A stretch of 64,000 bases of DNA, taken from Nocardioides marinisabuli (lineage in GTDB: Bacteria; Actinomycetota; Actinomycetes; Propionibacteriales; Nocardioidaceae). Positions 37,716-48,300 of the stretch are shown here, one piece after another; the first letter of the stretch is position 1; every line of letters begins with the position of its first letter. A program made the translations under genes and the position numbers. The DNA is taken from the NCBI RefSeq assembly GCF_013466785.1, contig NZ_CP059163.1:3348001-3412000 (forward strand). The letters are read 5' to 3'. The notes below the pieces were generated by a model. The model had not been told where the DNA came from. It saw only the letters and a program-made list of their open reading frames with translations, and ran no database searches.

Positions 37716-37770
37716 TCGTCCATCCCCCCGGCGGCTTGACGCCGCCCCTCCCTCCTCGGAAGGCTTCTCC

Positions 37771-40614
37771 ATGCCCATCTCCACCCGGGCCGGCCGTCGG
37801 CTGGCACCGCTGCTCGCCGGTTCGCTGGGCCTCGCCGCCCTCGCCACCGGCGTCGGCACCGCACCGGCGTACGCCGTCAGCACCGGCCTCGTGATCAGCG
37901 AGGTCTACGGCGGCGGCGGCAACTCCGGCGCCTCCTACACCCACGACTTCATCGAGCTCTTCAACCCCACCGACGAGGCGATCTCGGTCGACGGCTGGTC
38001 GGTCCAGTACCGCTCGGCCTCGAGCACCAGCACCGCGCAGACGACACCGCTGACCGGCTCGGTACCGGCCGGTGAGCACTACCTCGTCCGGGGTGCCGGT
38101 GGCAGCACCGGCGCTGAGCTGCCGGCCCCTCAGGCCTCCGGGTCCCTCAACCTCTCCGCGACCAACGGGCAGGTCTTCCTCGTCGACTCGACCGCTGGCC
38201 TGACTCCCGCCGACGTCCCTGCCGGCAGCGTGGCCGGTAGCCAGGCCTTCGTCGACATGGTCGGCTACGGCACCGCCAACGTGTTCGAGACGACTGCCGC
38301 CCCGTCGCCGGGTGGCAACGTCGCTTCCTTGAGCCGCGGCGACGAGACGTCGGACACGGACGTCAACTCCGCCGACTTCTCGGTGACGCAGTCCCCGACC
38401 CCCAGCGCCGCGACCGCGGAGCCCGAGCCGGAGCCGGAGCCGACCGCGGTCTCGATCCCCGAGATCCAGGGCGACGGCGCGACCTCGCCGCTCGACGGCG
38501 ACGCCGTCACCACCACCGGCGTCGTGACCGCGGCCCCGCAGTACCTCTACGGCTTCTACGTGCAGGACCCCGAGGGCGACGGCGACGCCGCCACCTCCGA
38601 CGCCGTGTTCGTGTACTACCCGCAGGGCTCGGGCAGCATCACCGTCGAGCCCGGCGACCACGTCGAGGTCACCGGTGAGGTCGACGAGTACGCCGGCCAG
38701 ACCCAGGTGGTCTCCTCCGCCGCCGGCACCGTCGAGCTCACCGAGGCGGCCGGCCCCGTGGAGGCGTACGCCGGTGAGTGGCCGGCCACCGACGCGGCCA
38801 AGGAGTCGCTGGAGGGGATGCTCTTCAGCCCGCAGGGCGAGTTCACCGTCACCAACACCTACTCGACCAACCAGTACGGCGAGGTCGGCCTCGCGGTCGG
38901 CGACAAGCCGCTGATCCAGCCCACCGAGGTCGCCGACGCCCAGGACACGGACGCGATCGCCGCGGTCGAGGCCGACAACGACGCGCGCGCCATCACCCTG
39001 GACGACGCCTCGAGCACCACCTACACCAGCAACAGCTCGCTCACGCCGCCGTACGTCTCCAACGAGGCGCCCGTGCGCGTCGGGGCGTCGGCGACGTTCA
39101 CCGAGGACGTGATCCTCACCCAGGGCGGCTCGCCGAGCTCGCCGACGTACCGCTTCCAGCCGCTGGTCACCGTCAGCGGCCCGGACTACACCGCCACCTC
39201 GCCGGCGACGTTCGAGAACACCCGCACCGAGGCCCCCGACGCCGAGCAGCTCGCGGCCGACGGCACCCCGGACCTCAAGGTCGCCTCGTTCAACGTCCTG
39301 AACTACTTCACGACCCTGGGCGACGCCGACGACGACAACGTCGGCGACGACGGCTGCACGTCGTACAACGACCGGGACGGCGACGGCACCACCGTGCGCG
39401 GCGGCTGCGACCTGCGCGGCGCCTGGGACCCCCAGGACCTCGCGCGCCAGCAGGAGAAGATCGTCGCGGCGATCAACGCCCTCGACGCCGACGTCGTGGG
39501 CCTGATGGAGATCGAGAACTCGGCCGCGCTGGGCGAGGAGGCCGACGAGGCCACCCAGACCCTGGTCGACGCCCTCAACGCCGACGCCGGCGAGGGCACC
39601 TGGGCGGCCAACCCGTCCTCCGACGAGCTGCCCGCCGCCAGCGAGCAGGACGTCATCACCAACGCCCTGATCTACAAGCCGACCGCCGTCGAGCGCGTCG
39701 GCGAGGCCCGGGCCCTGGGCGACCAGAGCGCGAGCGGGCAGGCCTTCGGCAACGCCCGCGAGCCGATCGGCCAGGTCTTCGCGCCGGTCGGCGGCGGCGA
39801 GGACGTCCTCGTCGTGGTCAACCACTTCAAGTCCAAGGGCTCCGGCACCGATGACGGCACCGGCCAGGGCAACGCCAACCCCGACCGCGTCGCGCAGGCG
39901 ACGGCGCTCGAGGAGTGGGTGCCCACGGTCCAGGACGAGACCGGCACCGAGGCCGTGCTGCTCGTGGGCGACTTCAACTCCTACTCGATGGAGGACCCGA
40001 TGCAGGTCCTCTACGAGGGCGGCTACACCAACGTCCAGGAGCTGTCGCCGGTGCAGGAGTGGTCCTACTCCTTCAGCGGTCTGTCGGGCTCGCTCGACCA
40101 CGTGCTCGCCAACGACGCGGCGCTCGAGCTGGTCACCGGCACCGACATCTGGAACATCAACTCGGGCGAGTCGATCGCGCTGGAGTACAGCCGCTTCAAC
40201 ATCCACGGCACCGACTTCCACGCCCCGGGGCCCTTCCGCTCCAGCGACCACGACCCGGTCGTGGTCGGTCTCGACGCCACGGCCGACGCCCCCGAGCTGC
40301 TCGACGCCGACATCGCCGTGAAGGTGGCGCCCAAGCGTCCGCGCGCCGGTCAGCACCGGGCCACCTTCAAGGTCGTCGTCACCGCCGAGGGCGCGACCCC
40401 CGGTGGCCGGGTCGTGGTCGACCTGCCCGGCAAGCAGGACCTCGTCGGCGAGCTCAACGCCGCCGGCAAGGTCGTGCTGAAGATGGTCAAGCCCTTCGGC
40501 AACGCGGGGGAGAAGACGGTGGTCGTCAGCTACGCCGGTGACGACTCGGTGGCACCCGCCGACCTCACCACCGCCCTCGAGGTCCGCGAGGCGAAGAAGA
40601 ACAAGAAGAAGTAG
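37771..40614 (+). CDS. ExeM/NucH family extracellular endonuclease
   Basis: A 947-residue secreted nuclease. Signal peptide cleaved after AYA at residue 35. A lamin-tail domain follows (VISEVYGGGGNSGASYTHDF, about residues 38-205), then a short EP-repeat linker, an OB-fold region (ISIPEIQGDG-like, about 218-400), and an endonuclease/exonuclease/phosphatase domain (LKVASFNVLNYF, VVGLMEIENS, VLLVGDFNSYSMEDP, FRSSDHDPVVVGL, about 485-840). The C-terminal Ig-like module resembles that of the preceding nucleotidase, and the tail is KKNKKK. The ATG at 37771 has GGAAGG upstream; the longer open frame is not coding. Together the two secreted enzymes could turn external DNA into nucleosides and phosphate. 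Confidence 0.9.
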   Translation: MPISTRAGRRLAPLLAGSLGLAALATGVGTAPAYAVSTGLVISEVYGGGGNSGASYTHDFIELFNPTDEAISVDGWSVQYRSASSTSTAQTTPLTGSVPAGEHYLVRGAGGSTGAELPAPQASGSLNLSATNGQVFLVDSTAGLTPADVPAGSVAGSQAFVDMVGYGTANVFETTAAPSPGGNVASLSRGDETSDTDVNSADFSVTQSPTPSAATAEPEPEPEPTAVSIPEIQGDGATSPLDGDAVTTTGVVTAAPQYLYGFYVQDPEGDGDAATSDAVFVYYPQGSGSITVEPGDHVEVTGEVDEYAGQTQVVSSAAGTVELTEAAGPVEAYAGEWPATDAAKESLEGMLFSPQGEFTVTNTYSTNQYGEVGLAVGDKPLIQPTEVADAQDTDAIAAVEADNDARAITLDDASSTTYTSNSSLTPPYVSNEAPVRVGASATFTEDVILTQGGSPSSPTYRFQPLVTVSGPDYTATSPATFENTRTEAPDAEQLAADGTPDLKVASFNVLNYFTTLGDADDDNVGDDGCTSYNDRDGDGTTVRGGCDLRGAWDPQDLARQQEKIVAAINALDADVVGLMEIENSAALGEEADEATQTLVDALNADAGEGTWAANPSSDELPAASEQDVITNALIYKPTAVERVGEARALGDQSASGQAFGNAREPIGQVFAPVGGGEDVLVVVNHFKSKGSGTDDGTGQGNANPDRVAQATALEEWVPTVQDETGTEAVLLVGDFNSYSMEDPMQVLYEGGYTNVQELSPVQEWSYSFSGLSGSLDHVLANDAALELVTGTDIWNINSGESIALEYSRFNIHGTDFHAPGPFRSSDHDPVVVGLDATADAPELLDADIAVKVAPKRPRAGQHRATFKVVVTAEGATPGGRVVVDLPGKQDLVGELNAAGKVVLKMVKPFGNAGEKTVVVSYAGDDSVAPADLTTALEVREAKKNKKK

Positions 40615-40630
40615 CAGCACTCCGCGTCAC

Positions 40631-40665
40631 CCACGACCCGCCCGGGCCTCCTGGGCGGGTCGTGG
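40631..40665. terminator. Hairpin terminator after nuclease gene
   Basis: Perfect 13-bp arms (40631-40643 and 40653-40665), 16 nt past the stop. Confidence 0.75.
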
Positions 40666-40685
40666 TGCGTCCGGCCCCAGCCGGC

Positions 40686-40751
40686 CGAGCAGTCACTTCT
40701 GAACCACCGAGCGGTCAGTTTGGAACCCTCGACCGGTCACTTCCGCGCTCT
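40686..40751. repeat. Three-copy 22-bp-period repeat upstream of HNH gene
   Basis: Units start at 40686, 40708 and 40730, each beginning CGA(G/C)C and sharing GGTCACTT or GGTCAGTT (first copy AGTCACTT). The period equals that of the array at 8257, but the unit sequence differs. A small perfect palindrome, TCGAAAA-AG-TTTTCGA, follows directly at 40751-40766. Confidence 0.6.
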
Positions 40752-40817
40752 CGAAAAAGTTTTCGATCCGCCTGTGGAAAACGGGGTTTGACCTGGTGCT
40801 TTGTCGGTGGACCCTGA

Positions 40818-40823
40818 GATACT
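40818..40823 (+). promoter_or_regulatory. -10 element of HNH gene
   Basis: GATACT ends 6 nt before the ATG at 40830, the same leaderless geometry as elsewhere with an atypical first base. Confidence 0.45.
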
Positions 40824-40829
40824 TCACTC

Positions 40830-42083
40830 ATGTCCACCACCGCCGCGCACCCCGTCGGGAGTGCTGTCGCGCGGGCCCATGCGCTCCTCGACGAGGCGGC
40901 CGGGGTGCAGTTGTGGTCGATGAGCCAGAGCGAGACCGCGCAGGCGTTGGTGGAGGCCTCGCGGCTCCAGGCACGGCTGGCCGCAGTGCAGTCCCGGCTG
41001 CTGGAGCACGCCGAGACCGTCGCGGTGCACGAGCGCAACGCCTCCGCGTCGTTGGCGGTGTGGCACTCCAACGTCACCAGGACCACCAAGCGGGAGTCGT
41101 TCCGCCAGGTACGCCTCGCCGAAGGGCTCGCCCGACACGTGCTGGTGCGCGAGGCGCTCGGGTCTGGGGACCTGATCGCGGAGCAGGCCTCGGTGATCTG
41201 TACGTCGCTGGATGCGCTGCCCGACGACCTCGAGGCGTCGATCCTCGAGCAGGCCACGACAGCGCTGGTCGAGTTCGCGCGGGTGCACGACGCGAAGGCG
41301 CTGCGGGTGCTCGGGCGTCGGATCCTCGACGTCGTCGCACCCGAGGTCGGTGAGGCGTGGGAGGCCGAGCTGCTGGACCGTGAGGAGCGCGAGGCGGAGA
41401 AGTCGTCGGTGTTCCGGATGCGTGAGGACGGCCACGGCCGCATCAAAGGCTCCTTCACCGTCCCAACCCTCGTGGGGCAGATGCTCGAGAAAGCCCTGAT
41501 GGCGTTCGCCGCCCCCAAACACCAGATCGCCAACCGGGCAAGCACGGACGAGGTGTCGGAGCCGGTACGCCGGCCGACCGCGCGGCGGCTGGGGGATGCG
41601 TTTGTCGAGCTCATCGAACGACTCGACCCCAAGCGACTGCCCCGCGCTGGTGGGGTCAACGCGACCGTGGTCGTCACCATGACCCTCGCCTCGTTGCAGG
41701 GTGGGCTGGCGGCGGCTGCGCTGGACACCGGCGGCCGGATCAGCGCCGGGGCCGCGCGCCGGTTGGCGTGCGAGGCCGGCATCGTCCCCGTCGTCCTCGA
41801 CGGGGAGAGCAAACCCCTCGATGTGGGTCGGGCGAAGCGGTTCTTCACCAAGACCCAGCGGATCGCGATGGGGATCCGCGACGGCGGCTGCACCGCCAGG
41901 GGCTGCGACGCCCCACCCGCGATGTGCCACGCCCACCACGACGACCCCTGGGCCCACCACGGCCTCACCGACCTGGCCCGCGGCCGCCTGCTGTGCCCGT
42001 ACCACCACCGGCGCATCCACGACCCGGACTACGAGACCAGCATCGGCGCCGACAACCAGGTCACCTTCCACCACCGCACCTAG
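40830..42083 (+). CDS. DUF222 / HNH endonuclease domain protein (13E12 repeat family)
   Basis: A 417-residue protein. The N-terminal helical DUF222 domain covers about residues 1-290, and the C-terminal HNH part is RDGGCTARGCDAPPAMCHAH, then WAHHGLTDLARGRLLCPYHH, with the zinc cysteines and catalytic histidines present. The family is multicopy in Nocardioides and mycobacteria (REP13E12), where copies look mobile or recombine with each other, but the true function is unknown. The region from 40680 on is less GC-rich than neighbours. There is no methyltransferase or integrase nearby, so it is not a restriction system or a complete mobile element. Confidence 0.88.
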   Translation: MSTTAAHPVGSAVARAHALLDEAAGVQLWSMSQSETAQALVEASRLQARLAAVQSRLLEHAETVAVHERNASASLAVWHSNVTRTTKRESFRQVRLAEGLARHVLVREALGSGDLIAEQASVICTSLDALPDDLEASILEQATTALVEFARVHDAKALRVLGRRILDVVAPEVGEAWEAELLDREEREAEKSSVFRMREDGHGRIKGSFTVPTLVGQMLEKALMAFAAPKHQIANRASTDEVSEPVRRPTARRLGDAFVELIERLDPKRLPRAGGVNATVVVTMTLASLQGGLAAAALDTGGRISAGAARRLACEAGIVPVVLDGESKPLDVGRAKRFFTKTQRIAMGIRDGGCTARGCDAPPAMCHAHHDDPWAHHGLTDLARGRLLCPYHHRRIHDPDYETSIGADNQVTFHHRT

Positions 42084-42134
42084 ACCCCGCTCTTCCCTGC
42101 GCGAACACCCAGGACGGCGTACGCCCCGAGCCGT

Positions 42135-42159
42135 CCGGTTCAAACGAGCCGACTCGGCG
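42135..42159. repeat. 25-bp direct repeat, copy 1
   Basis: Starts CCGGTTCAAACGAGCC; matches the copy at 42313 at 24 of 25 positions. Confidence 0.8.
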
Positions 42160-42234
42160 TACCGCCGTGGGTCGAGCGACCGTCGAAACCCGGTGACCCC
42201 ACTGCGTACAGCGAGGTCCGCGCGGTTCTTGCGG

Positions 42235-42281
42235 GGTCTCGGCGACGCGCGTCGCTGGCGCTCCTTGCTGCTCGACCAACG
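42235..42281. repeat. REP-like element
   Basis: Begins GGTCTCGGCGACGCGCGTCG and ends CTGCTCGACCAACG. It resembles the element at 25633 in its end sequences (complement of TCTCGAAACC / GGTTGAGG), with a different core. Confidence 0.45.
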
Positions 42282-42312
42282 GGGCGATGTATGCCCCCCC
42301 GCCGCGAGTCGG

Positions 42313-42337
42313 CCGGTTCGAACGAGCCGACTCGGCG
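42313..42337. repeat. 25-bp direct repeat, copy 2
   Basis: Starts CCGGTTCGAACGAGCC, one mismatch from copy 1 and 178 bp away. With the preceding bases it forms a hairpin with 9-bp arms (CGAGTCGGC / GCCGACTCG). Confidence 0.8.
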
Positions 42338-42405
42338 CTCGACTAGCTGCTCGACCACGGAGCGACGTACGACGTGAGCGGGCGCCGGCTCGTCCGGGGG
42401 AGGCG

Positions 42406-44184
<1,779 letters not shown>

Positions 44185-44190
44185 GCCGTG

Positions 44191-44196
44191 ACACTA
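44191..44196 (-). promoter_or_regulatory. -10 element, leaderless start of GH15 gene
   Basis: TAGTGT on the minus strand, 6 nt before the ATG. Confidence 0.6.
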
Positions 44197-44216
44197 CGTG
44201 TGCCACGCTCACCTGC

Positions 44217-44735
44217 ATGGACGAAGAGCACGACCGGGCGGAGCGCCCAGCGGCGGCGCTGCACGCCGTCCTGCGCTCGCGCGGGGAGACGCTGGCGACC
44301 GCCGAGTCGCTAACGGGCGGGCTGCTCGCCGGGCTCCTCACCGACGTGCCCGGCGCCTCCGCGACGTACGTCGGCGGCCTGGTCACCTACGCCACCGAGC
44401 TCAAGCAGGGGCTGCTCGGTGTGCCCGCCGAGCTGGTCGCGGAGCACGGCGTCGTGTCGGCGCCCTGCGCGGAGGCGATGGCCGGGGGAGCGCTCGCGGC
44501 GACCGGTGCGACGTGGGCGCTGAGCACCACCGGGGTCGCGGGCCCCGACCTCCAGGAGGGGCACCCGGCCGGCACGGTCTTCGTCGGGGTCGCGGGGCCG
44601 GGGGTGCTCCGGTCGGTGCGCCTGCAGCTCGACGGCGGGCGCGCCGAGGTGCGCCGCGACTCCTGTGCGGCAGCGGTGTCGGTGCTCACCGACATCCTGG
44701 AAGGGTGTGGCGGGGAAGAACGGGTGCTCCGCTAG
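44217..44735 (+). CDS. cinA: CinA family protein (nicotinamide-nucleotide amidohydrolase domain)
   Basis: A 172-residue protein made only of the C-terminal CinA/PncC domain, which hydrolyses nicotinamide mononucleotide to nicotinate mononucleotide in characterised members. The motifs are [38 protein letters not shown] and [20 protein letters not shown]. The N-terminal MoeA-like domain of long CinA proteins is absent, as in other actinobacteria. The TAG stop is the first half of the -10 of the next gene. Confidence 0.93.
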   Translation: MDEEHDRAERPAAALHAVLRSRGETLATAESLTGGLLAGLLTDVPGASATYVGGLVTYATELKQGLLGVPAELVAEHGVVSAPCAEAMAGGALAATGATWALSTTGVAGPDLQEGHPAGTVFVGVAGPGVLRSVRLQLDGGRAEVRRDSCAAAVSVLTDILEGCGGEERVLR

Positions 44736-44738
44736 TGT
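44733..44738 (+). promoter_or_regulatory. -10 element of clgR promoter
   Basis: TAGTGT; its TAG is the cinA stop codon. Transcription would begin near 44745 and leave a leader of about 50 nt with an AGGAG ribosome binding site. Confidence 0.5.
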
Positions 44739-44794
44739 TGGCCCCCACGAACGCCGGACCTCCGAGGTCGGGCACTCGCAGTCAGGAGATCCGC

Positions 44795-45124
44795 ATGGTG
44801 CTGTTTCGTCGGTTGCTCGGCGACGTGCTCCGCGCGCAGCGCGTCGAGCGCGGGATGACCCTGCGCGAGGTCTCGGCGCAGGCGCGCGTCAGCCTCGGCT
44901 ACATCTCCGAGATCGAGCGCGGCCAGAAGGAGGCCTCCTCCGAGCTCCTGGCCTCGCTGTGCGGCGCGCTCGACGTGCCGTTGTCGTCGGTGCTGCGCTC
45001 GGTCTCCGACGCGGTGGCCCTCGAGGAGGCGCTGAGCGCCGCCACGCCGATCGTGCCGCGCCCCGCCGCCGCGAGTGCCGCCGCCGGCCGTTCCCGCGAC
45101 GACGTCGTCGCCTCCGCCGCCTGA
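44795..45124 (+). CDS. clgR: XRE family regulator ClgR
   Basis: A 109-residue helix-turn-helix protein. [20 protein letters not shown], then [20 protein letters not shown] and [17 protein letters not shown], match ClgR, the activator of clp protease and stress genes in actinobacteria. The C-terminus after about residue 80 is alanine-rich and ends in SAA; in Streptomyces and Corynebacterium, ClgR is itself degraded through a C-terminal sequence of this kind by ClpCP. The ATG has AGGAG upstream. The cinA-clgR order is as in other actinobacteria. Confidence 0.9.
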   Translation: MVLFRRLLGDVLRAQRVERGMTLREVSAQARVSLGYISEIERGQKEASSELLASLCGALDVPLSSVLRSVSDAVALEEALSAATPIVPRPAAASAAAGRSRDDVVASAA

Positions 45125-45201
45125 GCAGGCGGGTCCTCCGGCGCCCCGTCGCGGCGCCACGGTAAAAACTGGCCGGCTCGACGCCGGATCGGTGCGATCT
45201 C

Positions 45202-45227
45202 CCACCTGGTCACGCGTGACCGGGTGG
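45202..45227. promoter_or_regulatory. 26-bp palindrome upstream of metallopeptidase
   Basis: Arms of 13 bp with one mismatched pair, centred on ACGCGT: the core GGTCACGCGTGACC is perfect. It sits 86 bp before the peptidase start and 77 bp after the clgR stop. No spacer between arms suggests an operator rather than a terminator. The rest of the 188-bp gap shows nothing else clear. Confidence 0.5.
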
Positions 45228-45312
45228 ACTGGTGCCTCGTTGTCGGACCGGCGGCTCCTCGGGGTCGTCGCTGCGAGCGCGTCGCCGGGCGCGCCGCTGA
45301 CGAGAGGACTCC

Positions 45313-48300
45313 ATGCGTCGTCGTTCCATGACCCTGCCCTGCGTGCTGACGGCGGGGGCGCTGGCCCTCGGGGTCGGCGCCGCCCAGCCGCCGGCCTCCG
45401 CCTCACCGGGGTCAGGGATGTCAGGGGCCTCGCACTCCGCGTCCGTCGTCTCGACGGTCGTCGTCGCCGGTGGGCTCTTCGAGGAGCTGACGGGCTTCGC
45501 CCTGCCCGAGGGCGTGGACGCCCCCGTGCGCGTGCGCCCCGAGGAGTTCAGCGCCTACGACGTCGACGTCGCCGCGCTCGGGGCCCGGCTGGCCCAGGCG
45601 CCCTCCCCGCGCGCCGCGCGCCGCGGTGCCGAGCCGCTGGTCGTCCGGCTGCCCGACCCCGACGGCACCACCCGGGCCTTCGAGGTGGTCGAGGACCCGG
45701 TCCTGCAGAGCGGCCTCCAGGCGGCCCACCCCGAGATCCGCACCTTCGCCGGCCGTCAGTCCGACGACCCGACCCGCACGGTGCGCCTCGACGTCACGCC
45801 GATGGGCGTGCACGCCTCGGTGCGCGGCCTGGCCGGTCGCGACACCTGGTACCTCGACCCCGTGGTGACCGCTCCCGGCACCACCGAGCACCTGAGCTAC
45901 CACCGCTCGGCCCTGCCCGAGACCCCGCACCTCGAGGAGTCACCGTTCGTCGAGTCCCTGCTCGAGGACACCGCTGTGGCGCCCACGGCCGCCGCCCAGG
46001 CGCGCACCGAGCCCGGTGCGGCGGTCACCCGGCGCACCTACGCCCTGGCCCTCGTCACCGACCCGGCGTACGCCGCCTACTTCGGCGCCGACGGGCAGCC
46101 GGGCGACCCGCAGGTGGTGCTGGCCGAGAAGGCCACGCTGATGAACCGGGTCAACCAGATCTACAACGACGACATGGCCATCCACCTCGAGATGGTCGAG
46201 GGCAGCGAGGACCTCAACCTCGACACCGCCGCCAAGGCCACCGAGCCCGACGGGCCGTGCGGCGAGAGCGCCTGCTTCGACCCGGCCGACCTCGACCCCG
46301 AGACCGGCGGCTGCACCGGCACCCTGCTCGACCGCAACATCTTCGTCACCGGCCAGATCATCGGGGCCGACCGCTTCGACATCGGCCACATCATGCTCGG
46401 CATCAACGGGGGCGGCGTGGCCTACCTCGGCGTGGTGGGCGAGCAGCTCAAGGCCGGCGGCTGCACCGGGCTGCCGTTCCCCGAGGGCGACTTCATGGCC
46501 GTCGACTACGTGGCCCACGAGATGGGTCACCAGTTCGCCGGCAACCACACCTTCGACGGCGCCGAGGGCGCCTGCTCGGGGCTCAACCGCAACCAGGGCA
46601 CCTCGGTCGAGCCGGGCTCGGGCTCGTCGGTGATGGCCTACGCCGGCATCTGCGACACCGACGACCTCCAGCCGCACACCGACCCCTACTTCTCCCAGCG
46701 CACCATCGACGAGTTCACCGCCCACGTCACCGCCGCCCCCAGCAGCTACAGCGAGGAGCAGACGCTCACCTTCGACGGCTTCGACACCAACGGCGACACC
46801 GTCAACCTGCGCTACCAGGGCCGGGTGGCCTCGATCGTGCGCGGCACCGCCTCCTACAACGTCCTCAACGTGACCCAGCAGATGCGCACCCTGACGGGCG
46901 CCAACGTGAGCGTCGCGGGCTACGACGGCAGCGCGCTGAGCCTCAACGACGGCGGCTTCACGGTGCGGTGGCCCGACGCCACCGACCACCCCCGCATCGT
47001 CGTCACCGACGTGAGCGACGCCGGCGGCGACCCGCTGTCGGCGTACGTCGGCGTGCCGGTCGAGGGCGGCCCCGCGACCAACCAGGGCTCCACGACCAAC
47101 GTCACCACCAACCACGCCCCGACGGTGACCGCGCCGGCCGACCGGACGATCCCGGTCCGCACGCCCTTCACCCTCACCGGCTCGGCCACCGACGTCGACG
47201 GCGACGAGCTGCTCCACCTGTGGGAGCAGAACGACACGGGTGGCACCACCGGCACCGCGCTGACCAGCAGCGGCCGCACCTCCGGCCCGCTGTTCCGGGT
47301 GTTCGGCACCTCCGCCGACGTGTCGCTGGAGGAGTCGCTGGAGTACGAGTCGCCGGGCCAGAACCTGGCCACGACCAGCCCCTCGCGCACCTTCCCCGAC
47401 CTGGCCCAGGTCGTCGCCGGCACCACCAACGCCGCCACCGGGTCGTGCCCCGCGGTCACCGGTGACGTGGTCGAGCCGGCGGTCCTGGACTGCTACTCCG
47501 AGCTGCTGCCCACCGCCGCGCGCACGATGCGCTTCCGGCTGACGGCGCGCGACCAGTTCCCGACCGGCGGCGGCACCCAGTACGACGACGTCGTGCTCAC
47601 CGTGGGCTCCGCCGGCCCCCTCCAGGTCGCCTCCCAGCCGGCCGACGTGGTCGGCGGCAGCACCGGCACCGTCACCTGGGCCGTCAACGGCACCGACGCG
47701 GCCGCCTACGCACCCCAGGTGCGGATCAGCCTGTCCACCGACGGCGGCCTGACCTTCCCCACGGTGCTCGCCCAGAGCACCGCCAACGACGGCAGCCACC
47801 AGGTCACCTGGCCCCAGGAGCGCACCGAGCGCGCCCGGGTGCGGGTCGAGGCGGTCGACAACTACTTCTTCGACGTCGACGACGCCGACTTCGCCATCGA
47901 GCCGTCGCTGGAGCTGAGCGCCTCCTCGAGCGCCGTGGAGGTCCAGTACAGCGACTCCCTCGACGCCCCCGTCGAGGTGCGGCTCAGCGCCGCCCGCACC
48001 GACGGCGACCAGCTCGCGCTCGACGTCACCGGGCTCGCCGGCCTGGGCGCGACCCTGGTCTCGGCCAGCGCTGACGGCGTCCGGCCCGGCACGGCCCGCT
48101 TCGAGGTCGACGGCCCGGTCACCGGGCCCGTCGGCGAGCAGGCCGTCACCCTGACCGCCACCGCCGGCACGGCGCCGGGGGCCGAGCAGGTCACCGCGCC
48201 GCTGCAGGTCACGGTCCTGCCCGAGGACGCGACCGTCGCCTACACCGGGCCCACCACCGTGCGGGCCACCCAGGACCCCCAGCCGGTCGCCCTCAGCGCG

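Larger units (their letters stand above)
42084..42405. other. 322-bp intergenic region with repeats, no gene found
   Basis: It lies between the HNH gene and the GH15 gene, which converge. It contains two copies of a 25-bp direct repeat and one REP-like element, listed separately, plus short CTCGACCA fragments at about 42270 and 42352. Short open frames here have no coding pattern. Confidence 0.6.

Noticed and set aside
37660..40620. Long minus-strand open frame opposite the nuclease gene
   Set aside because: Shadow of the secreted nuclease; composition dominated by G, V, L, R and D with no domain.
40830..42083. Restriction endonuclease of a defence system
   Set aside because: DUF222/HNH family gene without methyltransferase or other defence genes beside it.
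42135..42337. tRNA fragment or att site (GGTTCGAA motif)
   Set aside because: Only a T-arm-like 7-mer; no acceptor stem, no anticodon arm, no integrase in the window.
45125..45201. sRNA or small ORF after clgR
   Set aside because: No ribosome binding site with an open frame and no clear promoter-terminator pair.
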